From contig MNRS01000023.1 of NCBI GenBank assembly GCA_001916065.1, positions 1 to 51,045 on the forward strand: a stretch of DNA of 51,045 nt, in the 5' to 3' direction. Source of the stretch: Clostridium sp. 28_17 (GTDB lineage Bacteria > Bacillota > Clostridia > TANB77 > CAG-508). Below the pieces are notes generated by a model that was given only the letters and a program-made list of their open reading frames with translations, made no database searches and was not told the origin of the DNA. Of the stretch, positions 1 through 6,825 are shown one piece after another (within the stretch, counting starts at the first letter, position 1; each line of letters starts with the position of its first letter). The position numbers and the translations under genes were made by a program.

Positions 1-384
1 TACTCTAAACAATAAACTAAATAATTTTGTTGTAGCCTCGTTTTTTTCTTCACTCTCAAATTTGTTATACCAAAGCATTGCAGTAAATACACCTTTGTTA
101 TTTGTAGCATAATCATAAAAGGCAAAACACATATTTCGTAATGCTTCATAACCTGCCACACCAACAGCTGATTCTGTTGCTTTTTCTCCTAATTCTTTCC
201 AACCATAAATCATAAGTTTTTCTTTTATATCATCAAGACTTGAAATATGATTATACAAAGATGGAGATTTAATATTTAGTTCTTCAGCAATCATTTTTAG
301 AGATAAATTGTTTAGTCCTACTTCATTTGATAGTCTTGCAGAAGTTGTAATAATAAGCTCATCACTAATATTATTCTTTGACAT
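1..384 (-). CDS. TetR/AcrR-family transcriptional regulator (C-terminus beyond the window)
   Basis: The frame is open from ATG at 384-382 to the left edge, giving 128 residues of an incomplete protein. The N-terminus reads as a TetR DNA-binding domain: a first helix, then a helix-turn-helix with the typical IKSPSLYNHISSLDDIKEKL recognition segment (about residues 34-53). The following part (GWKELGEKA, GYEALRNMCFAFYDYA) resembles the ligand-binding helices of the TetR_C_33/WHG type. A good Shine-Dalgarno (AAGGAGG) lies seven bases upstream of the ATG. A palindrome starts 33 bp upstream, so autoregulation is likely. The ligand is unknown. Confidence 0.85.
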   Translation of the reverse strand, partial: MSKNNISDELIITTSARLSNEVGLNNLSLKMIAEELNIKSPSLYNHISSLDDIKEKLMIYGWKELGEKATESAVGVAGYEALRNMCFAFYDYATNNKGVFTAMLWYNKFESEEKNEATTKLFSLLFRV

Positions 385-416
385 CTCAACCTCCTTAACT
401 AATTATATTCATATTA

Positions 417-435
417 TAACTAATCGCATTAGTTA
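417..435. promoter_or_regulatory. Palindromic operator upstream of the TetR gene
   Basis: Perfect 8-bp inverted repeat TAACTAAT / ATTAGTTA with a CGC spacer. A further copy of the half site (TTAACTAA) sits at 395-402, overlapping the ribosome-binding site. Size and placement are typical of a TetR-family operator. That this TetR binds it is inference. Confidence 0.65.
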
Positions 436-448
436 AGTCAATAATTAA

Positions 449-476
449 AAGAGAAATCATTAAATAATCTCTCTTA
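449..476 (-). terminator. Possible terminator after the 519-1415 gene
   Basis: On the minus strand AAGAGAGAT pairs imperfectly with ATTTCTCTT across an AT-rich loop and is followed by a T-rich stretch. It lies about 40 bp past the TAG that would end the disrupted gene. The hairpin is weak. Confidence 0.4.
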
Positions 477-518
477 AAAATCTTGTTAGCATCTTGATAA
501 ATTGTAATTTGTATCTTA

Positions 519-1415
519 CTATTTTATTTCAAATTCTACATAAAAATTTTCTTGCACATTCGCAGATGATGTTATATTTTCTTCTGTTGTAAATTTCTTT
601 ACCAATCTATATTTACCATTACTTAATTCATCATATCCTATTATCCAATTTATTTCTATTTCTATTTGTTCATTACTTTTTAGTGAATATAATACATCAT
701 TCCAAGATAAAATTTCTTTTGGTTCATATACATTAAATGTTCAATTTTCCTCTTTTTCTAAATAATATTGAGATCCATAAAAATAATTTTGTTTTGCATT
801 ATTTTTTATAATTAAAGTTATTCCCTTTTTTGTTAATGTACCTTCTTTTATGGATATAGATATTTTATCATCTTGTAAATATGAATAATGTTCTTTTACT
901 TGATTATCAATTTTATTTCCATCTACAAGGTCATCATTTAACTTGTTTCTTATATCTAGTGGGAAAATTTCTTTAATTGATTTTGAATATTCAGAACCAT
1001 CTCTTGGTATTTTGTAGTCTATAATTTCATTATCTTTTATTATAAATTTATGAGGGATTGAATATCCACCATTACTAATTAATTTACCATCTTGTACATA
1101 ATAACTCTCAACTAATGCCCATATATATACATAAGTTTCATCATCTTTTTCTTTTATACCTAATCTTGCAATATCTGTAAACACTTGAAAATCACTTACA
1201 TTATAATTAGGTTTAGCATTTTTTTCTTCTACAAAATAATGTGGCTGTTCTTTACTAATAAGATATTCTTCTACTTTGTCATATAATTCTTCTTTACCCT
1301 TAACTTCTATTTCTTTTGAATTATTATTTAGTCCTACAACAATGACACCTATAATTCCTAAAATAAATATAGCTATTGCTAATATTATTAGTGCAATTTT
1401 TGTTTCTTTTTTCAT
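519..1415 (-). pseudogene. Membrane-anchored protein interrupted by an in-frame TGA
   Basis: The ORF starting at ATG 1415 has an N-terminal membrane anchor (IALIILAIAIFILGIIGVIV) and runs 224 residues to a TGA at 741-743. The same frame then stays open for 73 more codons to TAG at 519-521 and still reads like protein (TFNVYEPKEILSWNDVLY, then GYDELSNGKYRLVKKF). The part around the stop (LTKKGITLIIKNNAKQNYFYGSQYYLEKEEN) resembles the Ig-like beta domain of Clostridia/Bacillus exported proteins, whose strand pattern continues through SNGKYRLVK and FYVEFEIK. A single TGG-to-TGA change would explain the break. It lies 26 bp downstream of the ATPase gene, so the two may be co-transcribed. Function unknown. 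Alternatives are a sequencing error or a real truncation. Confidence 0.65.
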
Positions 1416-1441
1416 AATCTACCTCCTCGACAAATTACTAT

Positions 1442-2161
1442 TTATTCTTCAAACAAAACCTTTTGCATCCCATAAGGATTATTCAAAAAATCTTTATATA
1501 TTCTATAAACTTCTGTATCTTCATATTTTATTTCTTTCATATTATTATTCATATCAATTATTTTACCATATTTGTAAGATAATAATATTGGCGAATGTGT
1601 TGCAATTATAAATTGTGATCCATTCTTTGCTAAATCATGTATATAGCAAAGTAAAGTCATTTGCCTTTGTGGAGATAAAGCTGCCTCTGGTTCATCTAAA
1701 ATATATAGTCCTTTATCCCAAAATCTGTGTTCTACAAGTTTCAAAAACGATTCTCCATGTGAACAAGAGTGTAAATCTTCTCCTCCATAGGTTGTATAGA
1801 CTAAATCACTATTATTACTAATATCAGTTGCAACATTATAAAAAGATTCTGCTCTTAAAAAGAATTTTGTTTTAGGAACTCCAAACTTACTAATTGTTAA
1901 ATGTTTATATAGTTCTGAATAGTCATCATAATTTGAAAATTGCATATTATTACTACCACCTTCAGGATTTAGTCCTAATGCAATGGCAATAGCCTCTATA
2001 AGTGTAGATTTTCCAACTCCGTTTTCTCCATAAAATAGAGTAACAGAATTATCTATTTTTAGCTCATCAAAACTACTTAAACATTTTATATTAAAAGGAT
2101 ATTTACTATTATCTATATTATCTTTATTCAATCTTACTCTATTTACAAATAAATTTTCCAT
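1442..2161 (-). CDS. Predicted ATPase of the AAA_23/COG3910 type
   Basis: A 239-residue ABC/SMC-like ATPase head. Walker A GENGVGKST is at residues 45-53, a degenerate signature SHGES at 134-138, Walker B LYILDEPEAAL at about 152-162 and an H-loop-like IIATHSP at 185-191. The compact size with no coiled-coil insert matches the COG3910 family of predicted ATPases rather than RecF or a full SMC. Such proteins are common on mobile DNA and in defence-like loci, but no nuclease partner is visible here. A 49-codon ORF ends 6 bp upstream of its ATG. Substrate unknown. Confidence 0.85.
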   Translation of the reverse strand: MENLFVNRVRLNKDNIDNSKYPFNIKCLSSFDELKIDNSVTLFYGENGVGKSTLIEAIAIALGLNPEGGSNNMQFSNYDDYSELYKHLTISKFGVPKTKFFLRAESFYNVATDISNNSDLVYTTYGGEDLHSCSHGESFLKLVEHRFWDKGLYILDEPEAALSPQRQMTLLCYIHDLAKNGSQFIIATHSPILLSYKYGKIIDMNNNMKEIKYEDTEVYRIYKDFLNNPYGMQKVLFEE

Positions 2162-2167
2162 TTAACC

Positions 2168-2317
2168 TCACTTATATTTTAACTTCAACTTGTTTACAAT
2201 ATTACTTATATTGTTAACATCTTGATTTTTTAGGATTTTTGCAATATTGTAAATATTTTTTTCAACATCATAAAAACTTTCTATATTTTCTATATCTTGT
2301 TCAACCCCATTTTTCAT
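2168..2317 (-). CDS. Possible small protein upstream of the ATPase gene
   Basis: A 49-codon ORF starting MKNGVEQDIENIESFY and ending 6 bp before the ATPase start, so the two would be translationally close. It is predicted to be mostly helical. There is no clear Shine-Dalgarno before the ATG, so the start and even the reality of the gene are uncertain. I recognise no family. Confidence 0.35.
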   Translation of the reverse strand: MKNGVEQDIENIESFYDVEKNIYNIAKILKNQDVNNISNIVNKLKLKYK

Positions 2318-2366
2318 ATAATATCACAAGAATAAATTATTTTCAAATTATAATAATTAAATTTAA

Positions 2367-2624
2367 CTACATTATCATAAATTTCTTTACTAACTTTTGC
2401 ATACATTTATTGCACACATGTTTATTATTGTGATCGATTAAATCCTTTGTACTAGAACAAAAAGTACATTTATGACTGTCTTTTACTAGACTTATTACAT
2501 TATTTTCAACATAAATATCTAATCTATCATTAGTTTTTATATCAAATTTATTCCTTATCTCTTTTGGAATAACTATTCTTCCTAATTCATCAACTTTTCT
2601 ACTCATTCCTGTATTATTCTTCAT
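2367..2624 (-). CDS. AbrB/SpoVT-family regulator with C-terminal zinc-knuckle cysteines
   Basis: An 85-residue protein. Residues 7-48 form a swapped-hairpin AbrB domain with the hallmark VDELGRIVIPKEIR (11-24). The tail carries two CxxC pairs (C53/C56 and C71/C74), likely a small zinc ribbon. The combination is seen in AbrB-like proteins of Clostridia mobile DNA. The ATG is preceded by a GGAGG-type site. It is divergent from the HTH gene at 2733, and the shared intergenic region carries an inverted repeat, which suggests it is a regulator of the element. Confidence 0.85.
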   Translation of the reverse strand: MKNNTGMSRKVDELGRIVIPKEIRNKFDIKTNDRLDIYVENNVISLVKDSHKCTFCSSTKDLIDHNNKHVCNKCMQKLVKKFMIM

Positions 2625-2654
2625 TATACTCCTCCAAATTGAATTTTTATTTCT

Positions 2655-2675
2655 TTTAGCAGTCGCTCTGCTAAA
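2655..2675. promoter_or_regulatory. Inverted repeat between divergent regulator genes
   Basis: Perfect 8-bp arms TTTAGCAG and CTGCTAAA separated by TCGCT, 31 bp from the abrB-like start and 58 bp from the HTH gene start. It has no adjoining T-run on either strand, so an operator is more likely than a terminator. The cognate protein is unknown. Confidence 0.5.
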
Positions 2676-2732
2676 TTATAGCATAATAAATATTATAAAA
2701 TCAATACATAATAATGTTATTGAGGGTAGTTT

Positions 2733-2981
2733 ATGAAAAAATTTGATGGAAAGAGCAATGCTTATGGCAAAATAATTGAAAAATATAGAAAGAGTAAAAA
2801 TATGTCTAGGGCTGATGTTTCAAGAGAACTAGATTTAATAGATATTCCTATAAATCCAGATGAATTATATAGAATTGAAAGACAAAGTATGCTTCTAAAA
2901 GATTATGAACTTATTGCTATTTGTATGATTTTAGATATTGACTATAACGATTTAATCAAAGTAATTAAAAAGAAAAGATAA
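2733..2981 (+). CDS. Small XRE-like helix-turn-helix protein
   Basis: An 82-residue protein. Residues 10-75 show the helical pattern of a lambda-repressor-like domain (YGKIIEKYRKSKNMSRADVS, then ELYRIERQSMLLKDYELIAI), with the acidic C-terminal helix typical of Cro/CI-type regulators. A weak GAGGG site lies upstream of the ATG. A strong terminator follows directly. As the only plus-strand gene in this accessory block it may control the divergent AbrB gene or the mobilization gene, which is inferred from position only. Confidence 0.7.
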   Translation: MKKFDGKSNAYGKIIEKYRKSKNMSRADVSRELDLIDIPINPDELYRIERQSMLLKDYELIAICMILDIDYNDLIKVIKKKR

Positions 2982-3020
2982 ATATAGATAGAGCTTTAAA
3001 AGCACTATCTATATTTTTTT
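2982..3020 (+). terminator. Rho-independent terminator of the HTH gene
   Basis: Arms ATATAGATAG (2982-2991) and CTATCTATAT (3005-3014) form a 10-bp stem with an inner GCTT/AAGC, followed by a T-run. It also separates this gene from the convergent relaxase gene. Confidence 0.8.
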
Positions 3021-3023
3021 GCA

Positions 3024-4211
3024 TTATCTTTCTAAATCCCATTCCTTTTCTTTTTCCTCTTTCTGTATTTGTTTCTCAGCATCTATTAAAATATGGTTTT
3101 CTTTTTGGAAATCTCTTATTAAATAATCTTCTGCACCTAAATCAAACTTCTTGCAAACCCAATGAACAAAAATGTGTATTGTATCTTTAAATCTATCTAT
3201 TACATTTTTTAGATAGTTATTCTCATTTTCTAATCTGTTTATTTTGTGTTTATAAGTCCATTCTAAATCTCTTTCTTTTTTACTATATGCAGATTTTATT
3301 TCATCTAACTGATTATGCATATCTTTATTATCTGCAATAATGTCCTGTCTTTCTCTTTCGTATTTTTCAGCTTTTTCTACTATTCTTGCTTGTTTTGATA
3401 ATTCTTGTTGTAAAATTAAATTGTCTTGATATAAGTCATTTATCAAGTTATCTTTTGGTTTTATTATCTCTTCAATTATCTTTTCATCTCTCTTTTTAGA
3501 AAATCTCATTACATTTATATCTTCTAAATTAGGAACATCTGGCAATTCAAGTTTTATATTCTGCAATTTTTCTTTTGTCTTTTCAAAGTTAGTTATATCC
3601 TTATATTCCTTTAAGTTTATATGTTTTCTTCCTGTTTCTTCTACTGCAACACCTCGTTCTAATTGAAAGTTATGATCTACCATATATTTGTGAAAAGCAT
3701 TTTGTAATTGTCTATAACTATCTTTTTCTTTCCAAAATTCACTACAAGCAAGTTTATCAATATTATTCCCTTTTCTATCTGTCGTGTGAACTACTGGCAA
3801 AAAAACAAGGTGCATATGTGGAGTTTCCTCATCCATATGCACCTTTGCAGACATTATATATTGCTCTCCTAAATTTTTATATTCTGCAACAAAGTTATAT
3901 GCAGTTTCAAAATATCTTTTTGTTTCTTCTTCTCCTATTTCATCAAAGAATTGTTTATCAGAAGTAATTATATATTCACAAGTAATATTACTAACTACTT
4001 TTATTTGTCCTTTTAGGTTGTATTCTTCTTTAAGTCTATCAAACTCTTTGTCGTATCTGTATTTAGGACTTTTTATCGAATAGTTCAAATATGATTTATC
4101 TTTATCTATATTCTCATTTGAATAATTCTTATTTTTTCTTTCGTTATGTCTGTATATTCCTTTTAGATTTTCTCTTTTGTATTTCGTATTTCTAATAATC
4201 GCAAAACTCAT
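3024..4211 (-). CDS. mobV: MobV-family relaxase (Pre/Mob)
   Basis: A 395-residue relaxase. It would nick one strand at oriT and stay covalently attached to lead conjugative transfer of the mobilizable element. Family motifs are visible: HNERK at 22-26, NIDKDKSYLNY at 34-44, and the metal-binding motif HMDEETPHMH at 125-134. Residues about 250-345 are a heptad-rich coiled coil, usual for MobV C-termini, probably used for dimerisation or coupling. Strong Shine-Dalgarno (AAGGAGG). A recognisable MobM-type nick sequence lies about 170 bp upstream on the same strand. No type IV secretion or coupling protein is in the window, so transfer would need a helper. Confidence 0.93.
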   Translation of the reverse strand: MSFAIIRNTKYKRENLKGIYRHNERKNKNYSNENIDKDKSYLNYSIKSPKYRYDKEFDRLKEEYNLKGQIKVVSNITCEYIITSDKQFFDEIGEEETKRYFETAYNFVAEYKNLGEQYIMSAKVHMDEETPHMHLVFLPVVHTTDRKGNNIDKLACSEFWKEKDSYRQLQNAFHKYMVDHNFQLERGVAVEETGRKHINLKEYKDITNFEKTKEKLQNIKLELPDVPNLEDINVMRFSKKRDEKIIEEIIKPKDNLINDLYQDNLILQQELSKQARIVEKAEKYERERQDIIADNKDMHNQLDEIKSAYSKKERDLEWTYKHKINRLENENNYLKNVIDRFKDTIHIFVHWVCKKFDLGAEDYLIRDFQKENHILIDAEKQIQKEEKEKEWDLER

Positions 4212-4238
4212 ATTCTTTAACCTCCTTTTAATTCATTC

Positions 4239-4283
4239 AGCCGTTTTTTTCGGCTCGTATAACGGGCGATAGCTTGGCTATCG
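4239..4283 (-). promoter_or_regulatory. Two hairpins in the relaxase leader
   Basis: AGCCG/CGGCT with a 7-nt A/T loop (4239-4255) and CGATAGC/GCTATCG with a 3-nt loop (4267-4283), both within 75 bp upstream of the relaxase start. The nearer one ends just before the Shine-Dalgarno, so it could influence relaxase translation or transcription. This is inference. Confidence 0.5.
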
Positions 4284-4371
4284 TAAGGGGTAATACAAGC
4301 AAAAATACAAGGTGCTTTTCTAGTAGCAATTCACATATAGAAACTACCTCTGCACCTCGTATTTTTACATT

Positions 4372-4393
4372 GTATTGTAACACACTACAACAC
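4372..4393 (-). other. oriT: Candidate oriT nick site of the MobV relaxase
   Basis: The minus strand contains TAGTGTGTTA (4387 to 4378), identical to the 10-nt nick core I recall for MobM of pMV158, where cleavage falls between G and T. Here that is between 4381 and 4380. The core sits in the loop of a hairpin whose arms GTGTTGTA and TACAATAC pair over 8 positions with one G-T wobble, the same architecture as the pMV158 oriT. It is upstream of, and in the same orientation as, the mobV gene. Confidence 0.75.
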
Positions 4394-4447
4394 TTTTTTA
4401 GCCTAATGGCAAAAAGTGTCAGTGTGGCAGGGACACCCCACACCCCC

Positions 4448-4672
4448 AAAACTAAAAATTGCTATCTCGCATTTTTTAGTTTTTTCATAAAAATACACCA
4501 AGTGTATTTTTATGCTTAACCATAAATTTGCTATTTGCAATTTATGGTTAAGAGAGGCAAGAAAAACATATTACATATTTTTTCTTACCTCTGTTTGAAA
4601 CCTATTCGGTTTCAAACTTGCAAAATAAAAGCATAGGTTTTACTAATAACAAAACCTACACTTTAATTTTGC
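4448..4672. repeat. Array of six consecutive hairpins
   Basis: Six adjacent inverted repeats cover nearly every base. H1 4448-4483: 15-bp arms, 1 mismatch, 6-nt loop. H2 4486-4514: perfect 13-bp arms, CAA loop. H3 4515-4552: 14-bp perfect arms plus an inner GC pair. H4 4553-4592: 14-bp arms, 1 mismatch, 12-nt loop. H5 4593-4617: perfect 10-bp arms, TATTC loop. H6 4620-4672: 22-nt arms with 3 mismatches, 9-nt loop. The sequences differ from one another. The array lies between the candidate oriT and a replication-type winged-helix gene. It could be a single-strand or rolling-circle origin, a transcription-blocking cassette or a structured RNA. The sequence does not decide. Confidence 0.8.
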
Positions 4673-4684
4673 TTTATAGCATAT

Positions 4685-5182
4685 CTACGATGTAAAATTA
4701 TTATTTGCATAAAGACTATTCCAGTCAAAGCCTTCCTTATCATAATCTCGTTGTTCATAATTGCAATATCCCTTTTTATTATTATTTTTATATTTATTTA
4801 TATTATATTTATTATCCTTAAACTTTTCTTCAATAGGGTATTGAAGTTTTGTTGGGGAGGGTATTAAACTTTTGTTAAATAGGGTATTTAACTTTTCTTC
4901 AATAGGTATTAACTTCCTTACATCTACTTCTTTACTATTCTCTTTGTATATCATTTCTATATTGATATATTCTTTATCTTTTAATGAGTTAACTAATTTA
5001 GATACTTGTGTTACTGATACATTTAGTAACTCACTTATAGTTTTATTGGTACAAAAGCAATATCCTTTTTCTTGGCTTAAAAATATTATTAGAGAATATA
5101 TGTGTTTTTCTTTATCACTTAAATTTTTATCTGTTAACACTTCTATTGGAATCCATAATCCTTTTAAATTTAGATTTGACAT
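4685..5182 (-). CDS. Winged-helix protein resembling mobile-element replication initiators
   Basis: 165 residues from the ATG at 5182, chosen because AAGGAGG lies just upstream; a longer frame adds an upstream MRKEVIK. Residues about 1-90 form a helix-turn-helix (LSDKEKHIYSLIIFLSQE, then TNKTISELLNVSVTQVSKLV) of the kind found at the N-terminus of RepA/DnaD-like replisome organisers. The rest is low-complexity and Asn/Lys-rich, ending in GFDWNSLYA. On mobilizable elements such genes usually drive element replication or regulation. Its neighbours (oriT, hairpin array, relaxase) fit a replication/transfer module. Confidence 0.7.
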   Translation of the reverse strand: MSNLNLKGLWIPIEVLTDKNLSDKEKHIYSLIIFLSQEKGYCFCTNKTISELLNVSVTQVSKLVNSLKDKEYINIEMIYKENSKEVDVRKLIPIEEKLNTLFNKSLIPSPTKLQYPIEEKFKDNKYNINKYKNNNKKGYCNYEQRDYDKEGFDWNSLYANNNFTS

Positions 5183-5295
5183 TTTAATAACCTCCTTCCT
5201 CATAAATTCTTTCGCACCACATTGCCTTTATTTTAATTTTCATATTAAAAGTAGTATAAGTTTATATCTTAAAGTTGTAGATAAAAAATTGCCAT

Positions 5296-5335
5296 AAAAA
5301 AAACGCCTTGAATTTAATTTCTTAAACTCAAAGCG
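5296..5335 (-). terminator. Terminator of the toxin-antitoxin operon
   Basis: On the minus strand a hairpin formed by CGC-TTGA-TTTAA-type arms (5304-5335, small bulges) is followed by eight T residues. It lies just downstream of the toxin stop codon. Confidence 0.75.
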
Positions 5336-5352
5336 AAATTATTATTTATTTT

Positions 5353-5670
5353 CTATAATAAACCACCATCTAAATAGTTTCTTCCACCATAATATATATG
5401 TGCTACATAAACTATTTTCTCTGGCTCATCTATGGTATATAAAATAACATAGTTATTTACAACCATTCTTCTATATTGTCGTTCTGTTCTATCTGTCTTC
5501 TCTATTTCTGTACACATTTTGGGAGAATTTTCTAATAAAAGAACATTATATATTACTTTTTCTCTTAATCTATTTGAGGCATCTATATTTTTTAATTTAT
5601 TAGAAATATAGTCGCATATTTCTTCAAACTCATCTAAAAATTGATCAGCTAATTTTATGCTATATTCCAT
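5353..5670 (-). CDS. RelE/ParE-family toxin
   Basis: 105 residues from the ATG at 5670, which overlaps the antitoxin stop by 11 bp and has a GGAAAG site upstream. RelE-fold features: N-terminal EYSIKLADQFLDEFEEICDYI helix pair, a central YRRMVVNNYVILYTID strand and a terminal VYVAHIYYGGRNY. Members of this superfamily are mRNA interferases or gyrase inhibitors, and the sequence alone does not decide which. A longer frame starting in the antitoxin gene has no better ribosome site. Confidence 0.85.
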   Translation of the reverse strand: MEYSIKLADQFLDEFEEICDYISNKLKNIDASNRLREKVIYNVLLLENSPKMCTEIEKTDRTERQYRRMVVNNYVILYTIDEPEKIVYVAHIYYGGRNYLDGGLL

Positions 5671-5896
5671 ATTTCTCTTTCCATCCTTTAAATACTTCTC
5701 TAGCATCTTTTACTCTGCCATTTCTTATATCATCTTCTGCCTTTAATAGATGTTCTTCTATATCTTCCTTTAATAATTTTTCTCTATATTCTTCCATTTT
5801 CATAATTACAATATCATTATTATTCATAGCAATAACCATTTCTCCATTTTGATTAACTGCTGTTTTTAAATCTTGTATATTTGTTACTTGTATCAT
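5660..5896 (-). CDS. Phd/YefM-type antitoxin
   Basis: 78 residues. The N-terminus (TNIQDLKTAVNQNGEMVIAM, then NNDIVIMKMEEY) matches the Phd/YefM DNA-binding fold. The C-terminal half is charged and helical (about 45-78), the usual toxin-wrapping region. It overlaps the toxin gene and is preceded by palindromes that it probably binds. On a mobile element this pair would stabilise maintenance. Confidence 0.82.
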   Translation of the reverse strand: MIQVTNIQDLKTAVNQNGEMVIAMNNNDIVIMKMEEYREKLLKEDIEEHLLKAEDDIRNGRVKDAREVFKGWKEKYGI

Positions 5897-5915
5897 ATCA
5901 ATACACCTCTCTTTA

Positions 5916-5961
5916 CTATACTATAAATAGTATAGCATAAATTTTACTATTTTTGAATAGT
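5916..5961. promoter_or_regulatory. Palindromic operator of the toxin-antitoxin operon
   Basis: A perfect 9-bp inverted repeat CTATACTAT / ATAGTATAG (5916-5935, AA spacer) is followed by a second, ACTATT / AATAGT (5946-5961). Both contain CTAT/ATAG halves and lie 20-65 bp upstream of the antitoxin ATG, as expected for autorepression by a toxin-antitoxin complex. Confidence 0.65.
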
Positions 5962-5983
5962 TTTTAATAATTTTCTAAAATTA

Positions 5984-6376
5984 TTATTTGTAAATAATTT
6001 CATTATATACGATTTCTTCGGCTTGTCCTTTAATTGCATTCATTGTACCAACCCAGTATAATGGATCAGAGTTTTTCATTTCTTCGGTTAAGTCGCTTTT
6101 ATCTTTCAATTCTTCAATAATTTGAATAACTCTTTTTGTTGCAGTTTCTTGTATCTCTTTTAAGTGTTTAGTTAAAGTTCCTTCCATTAACATTATTGTA
6201 TATTCTGTTTTCTTGTATTCTTTCAAATAGTTTAATCTCATTCTGCCATATTTATTTAATTGTATTTTCTCTTGTTTTGGTATTACTAAATTTGGTATAT
6301 AGTAATCTCCTTGTCTTACATATTCAATTCCTGTTTTTTCATCGATAAGCCTTTCTTTTAATTCTTTCTTTTCCAT
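5984..6376 (-). CDS. tnpV: TnpV-family transposon-encoded protein
   Basis: 130 residues from the ATG at 6376, which has GGAGG upstream; a longer frame begins MEVKV. The recognisable pattern is DYYIPNLVIPKQEKIQLNKY, GRMRLNYLKEYKKTEYTIML, then a long helix ending in DPLYWVGTMNAIKGQAEEIV. TnpV proteins accompany Tn4451-type mobilizable transposons of Clostridia. Their biochemical role is not established. This supports calling 1-6.5 kb an integrated element, although no serine recombinase is visible here. Confidence 0.8.
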   Translation of the reverse strand: MEKKELKERLIDEKTGIEYVRQGDYYIPNLVIPKQEKIQLNKYGRMRLNYLKEYKKTEYTIMLMEGTLTKHLKEIQETATKRVIQIIEELKDKSDLTEEMKNSDPLYWVGTMNAIKGQAEEIVYNEIIYK

Positions 6377-6410
6377 AACTTTTACCTCCATAATTTTTTA
6401 TTTTTAAGTT

Positions 6411-6440
6411 CAAAAAAAGATGAACTTTTAAATTCATCTT
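6411..6440 (-). terminator. Terminator between the truncated pilin and tnpV
   Basis: On the minus strand AGATGAA and TTCATCT pair around a short A/T loop and are followed by seven T residues. It would stop transcription coming from the truncated pilin-like gene. Confidence 0.7.
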
Positions 6441-6468
6441 CTAAATATTTGAAAATTTATGATTTTGA

Positions 6469-6588
6469 CTAAATTGTTTGTAGGAGGAAACCATTGTTAT
6501 TACTAGATTTTATAAATTCGTCATAACAGAATATGGTTGTTATTACTAGCGCCACTAGCGTTATACCTCTGTTCGTTTTACTCAACAT
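6469..6588 (-). pseudogene. Truncated pilin-like gene (N-terminal remnant)
   Basis: A 39-codon ORF whose first 17 residues (MLSKTNRGITLVALVIT) match the start of the complete pilin-like protein at 8475. The hydrophobic helix then ends abruptly in unrelated sequence (TIFCYDEFIKSSNNNGF). Its ribosome site and 5' leader are almost identical to those of the complete gene. It is therefore a paralogue that lost its body, plausibly at the junction where the mobile element inserted. It may still be transcribed. Confidence 0.75.
6494..6549. repeat. 13-bp direct repeat inside the truncated pilin gene
   Basis: TTGTTATTACTAG occurs at 6494-6506 and again at 6537-6549. The second copy is pilin coding sequence (ALVIT region); the first lies past the point where homology ends. 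Such a short duplication could be an att-like core or the scar of illegitimate recombination at the edge of the accessory block. Confidence 0.6.
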
Positions 6589-6714
6589 TATTATACAATC
6601 CTCCTTAGTTTCTCTCTATTTCTCTTATTATTTCTAATTTTTCAAAAATAATACAATTAACTTTAGTACTCCTCCTCCCAAGTGATAAAAACGCCTAAAA
6701 CACCGCAATATCAC
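6576..6714 (-). repeat. Duplicated pilin leader, copy 1
   Basis: 139 bp that match 8463-8601 with four substitutions and no gaps. The unit covers the first codons, the Shine-Dalgarno and about 125 bp of 5' leader. The leader contains GTGATA/TATCAC arms (minus strand) around a G/T-rich loop, followed by GGGAGGAGGAG. Similarity stops sharply beyond the hairpin, suggesting that the duplicated unit is the transcribed leader. Confidence 0.9.
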
Positions 6715-6724
6715 AATATCCAAA

Positions 6725-6762
6725 AGATGGTATTATTAATCTGTTTTCAAATATTACCATCA
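6725..6762 (-). terminator. Terminator of the pilin-lectin gene
   Basis: Arms GATGGTA and TACCATC with additional AT pairing around an interior loop, flanked by T-runs on both strands. It lies about 65 bp past the stop codon at 6826. Confidence 0.6.
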
Positions 6763-6825
6763 AAAAAATCAAAAATTTACACACTAATCTAGGTAAGTTC
6801 TTCATTCTATTTATATATCAAAATA

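Noticed and set aside
4237..4449. 70-aa minus-strand ORF overlapping the oriT region
   Set aside because: It covers the candidate nick site and both leader hairpins, has no clear ribosome site, and its sequence is explained by the conserved noncoding oriT.
4448..4672. CRISPR array or integron attC sites
   Set aside because: The six hairpins are different from each other, have no spacer-repeat periodicity, and lack the conserved R boxes of attC; no cas genes or integrase are nearby.
6469..6588. The 6490-6560 segment as a retroelement template repeat (AGTAATAACAA-rich)
   Set aside because: The adenine-rich look is tempting, but base-by-base comparison with the tail of the 8475 gene fails outside short matches; the sequence is better explained as the truncated pilin and a 13-bp duplication.
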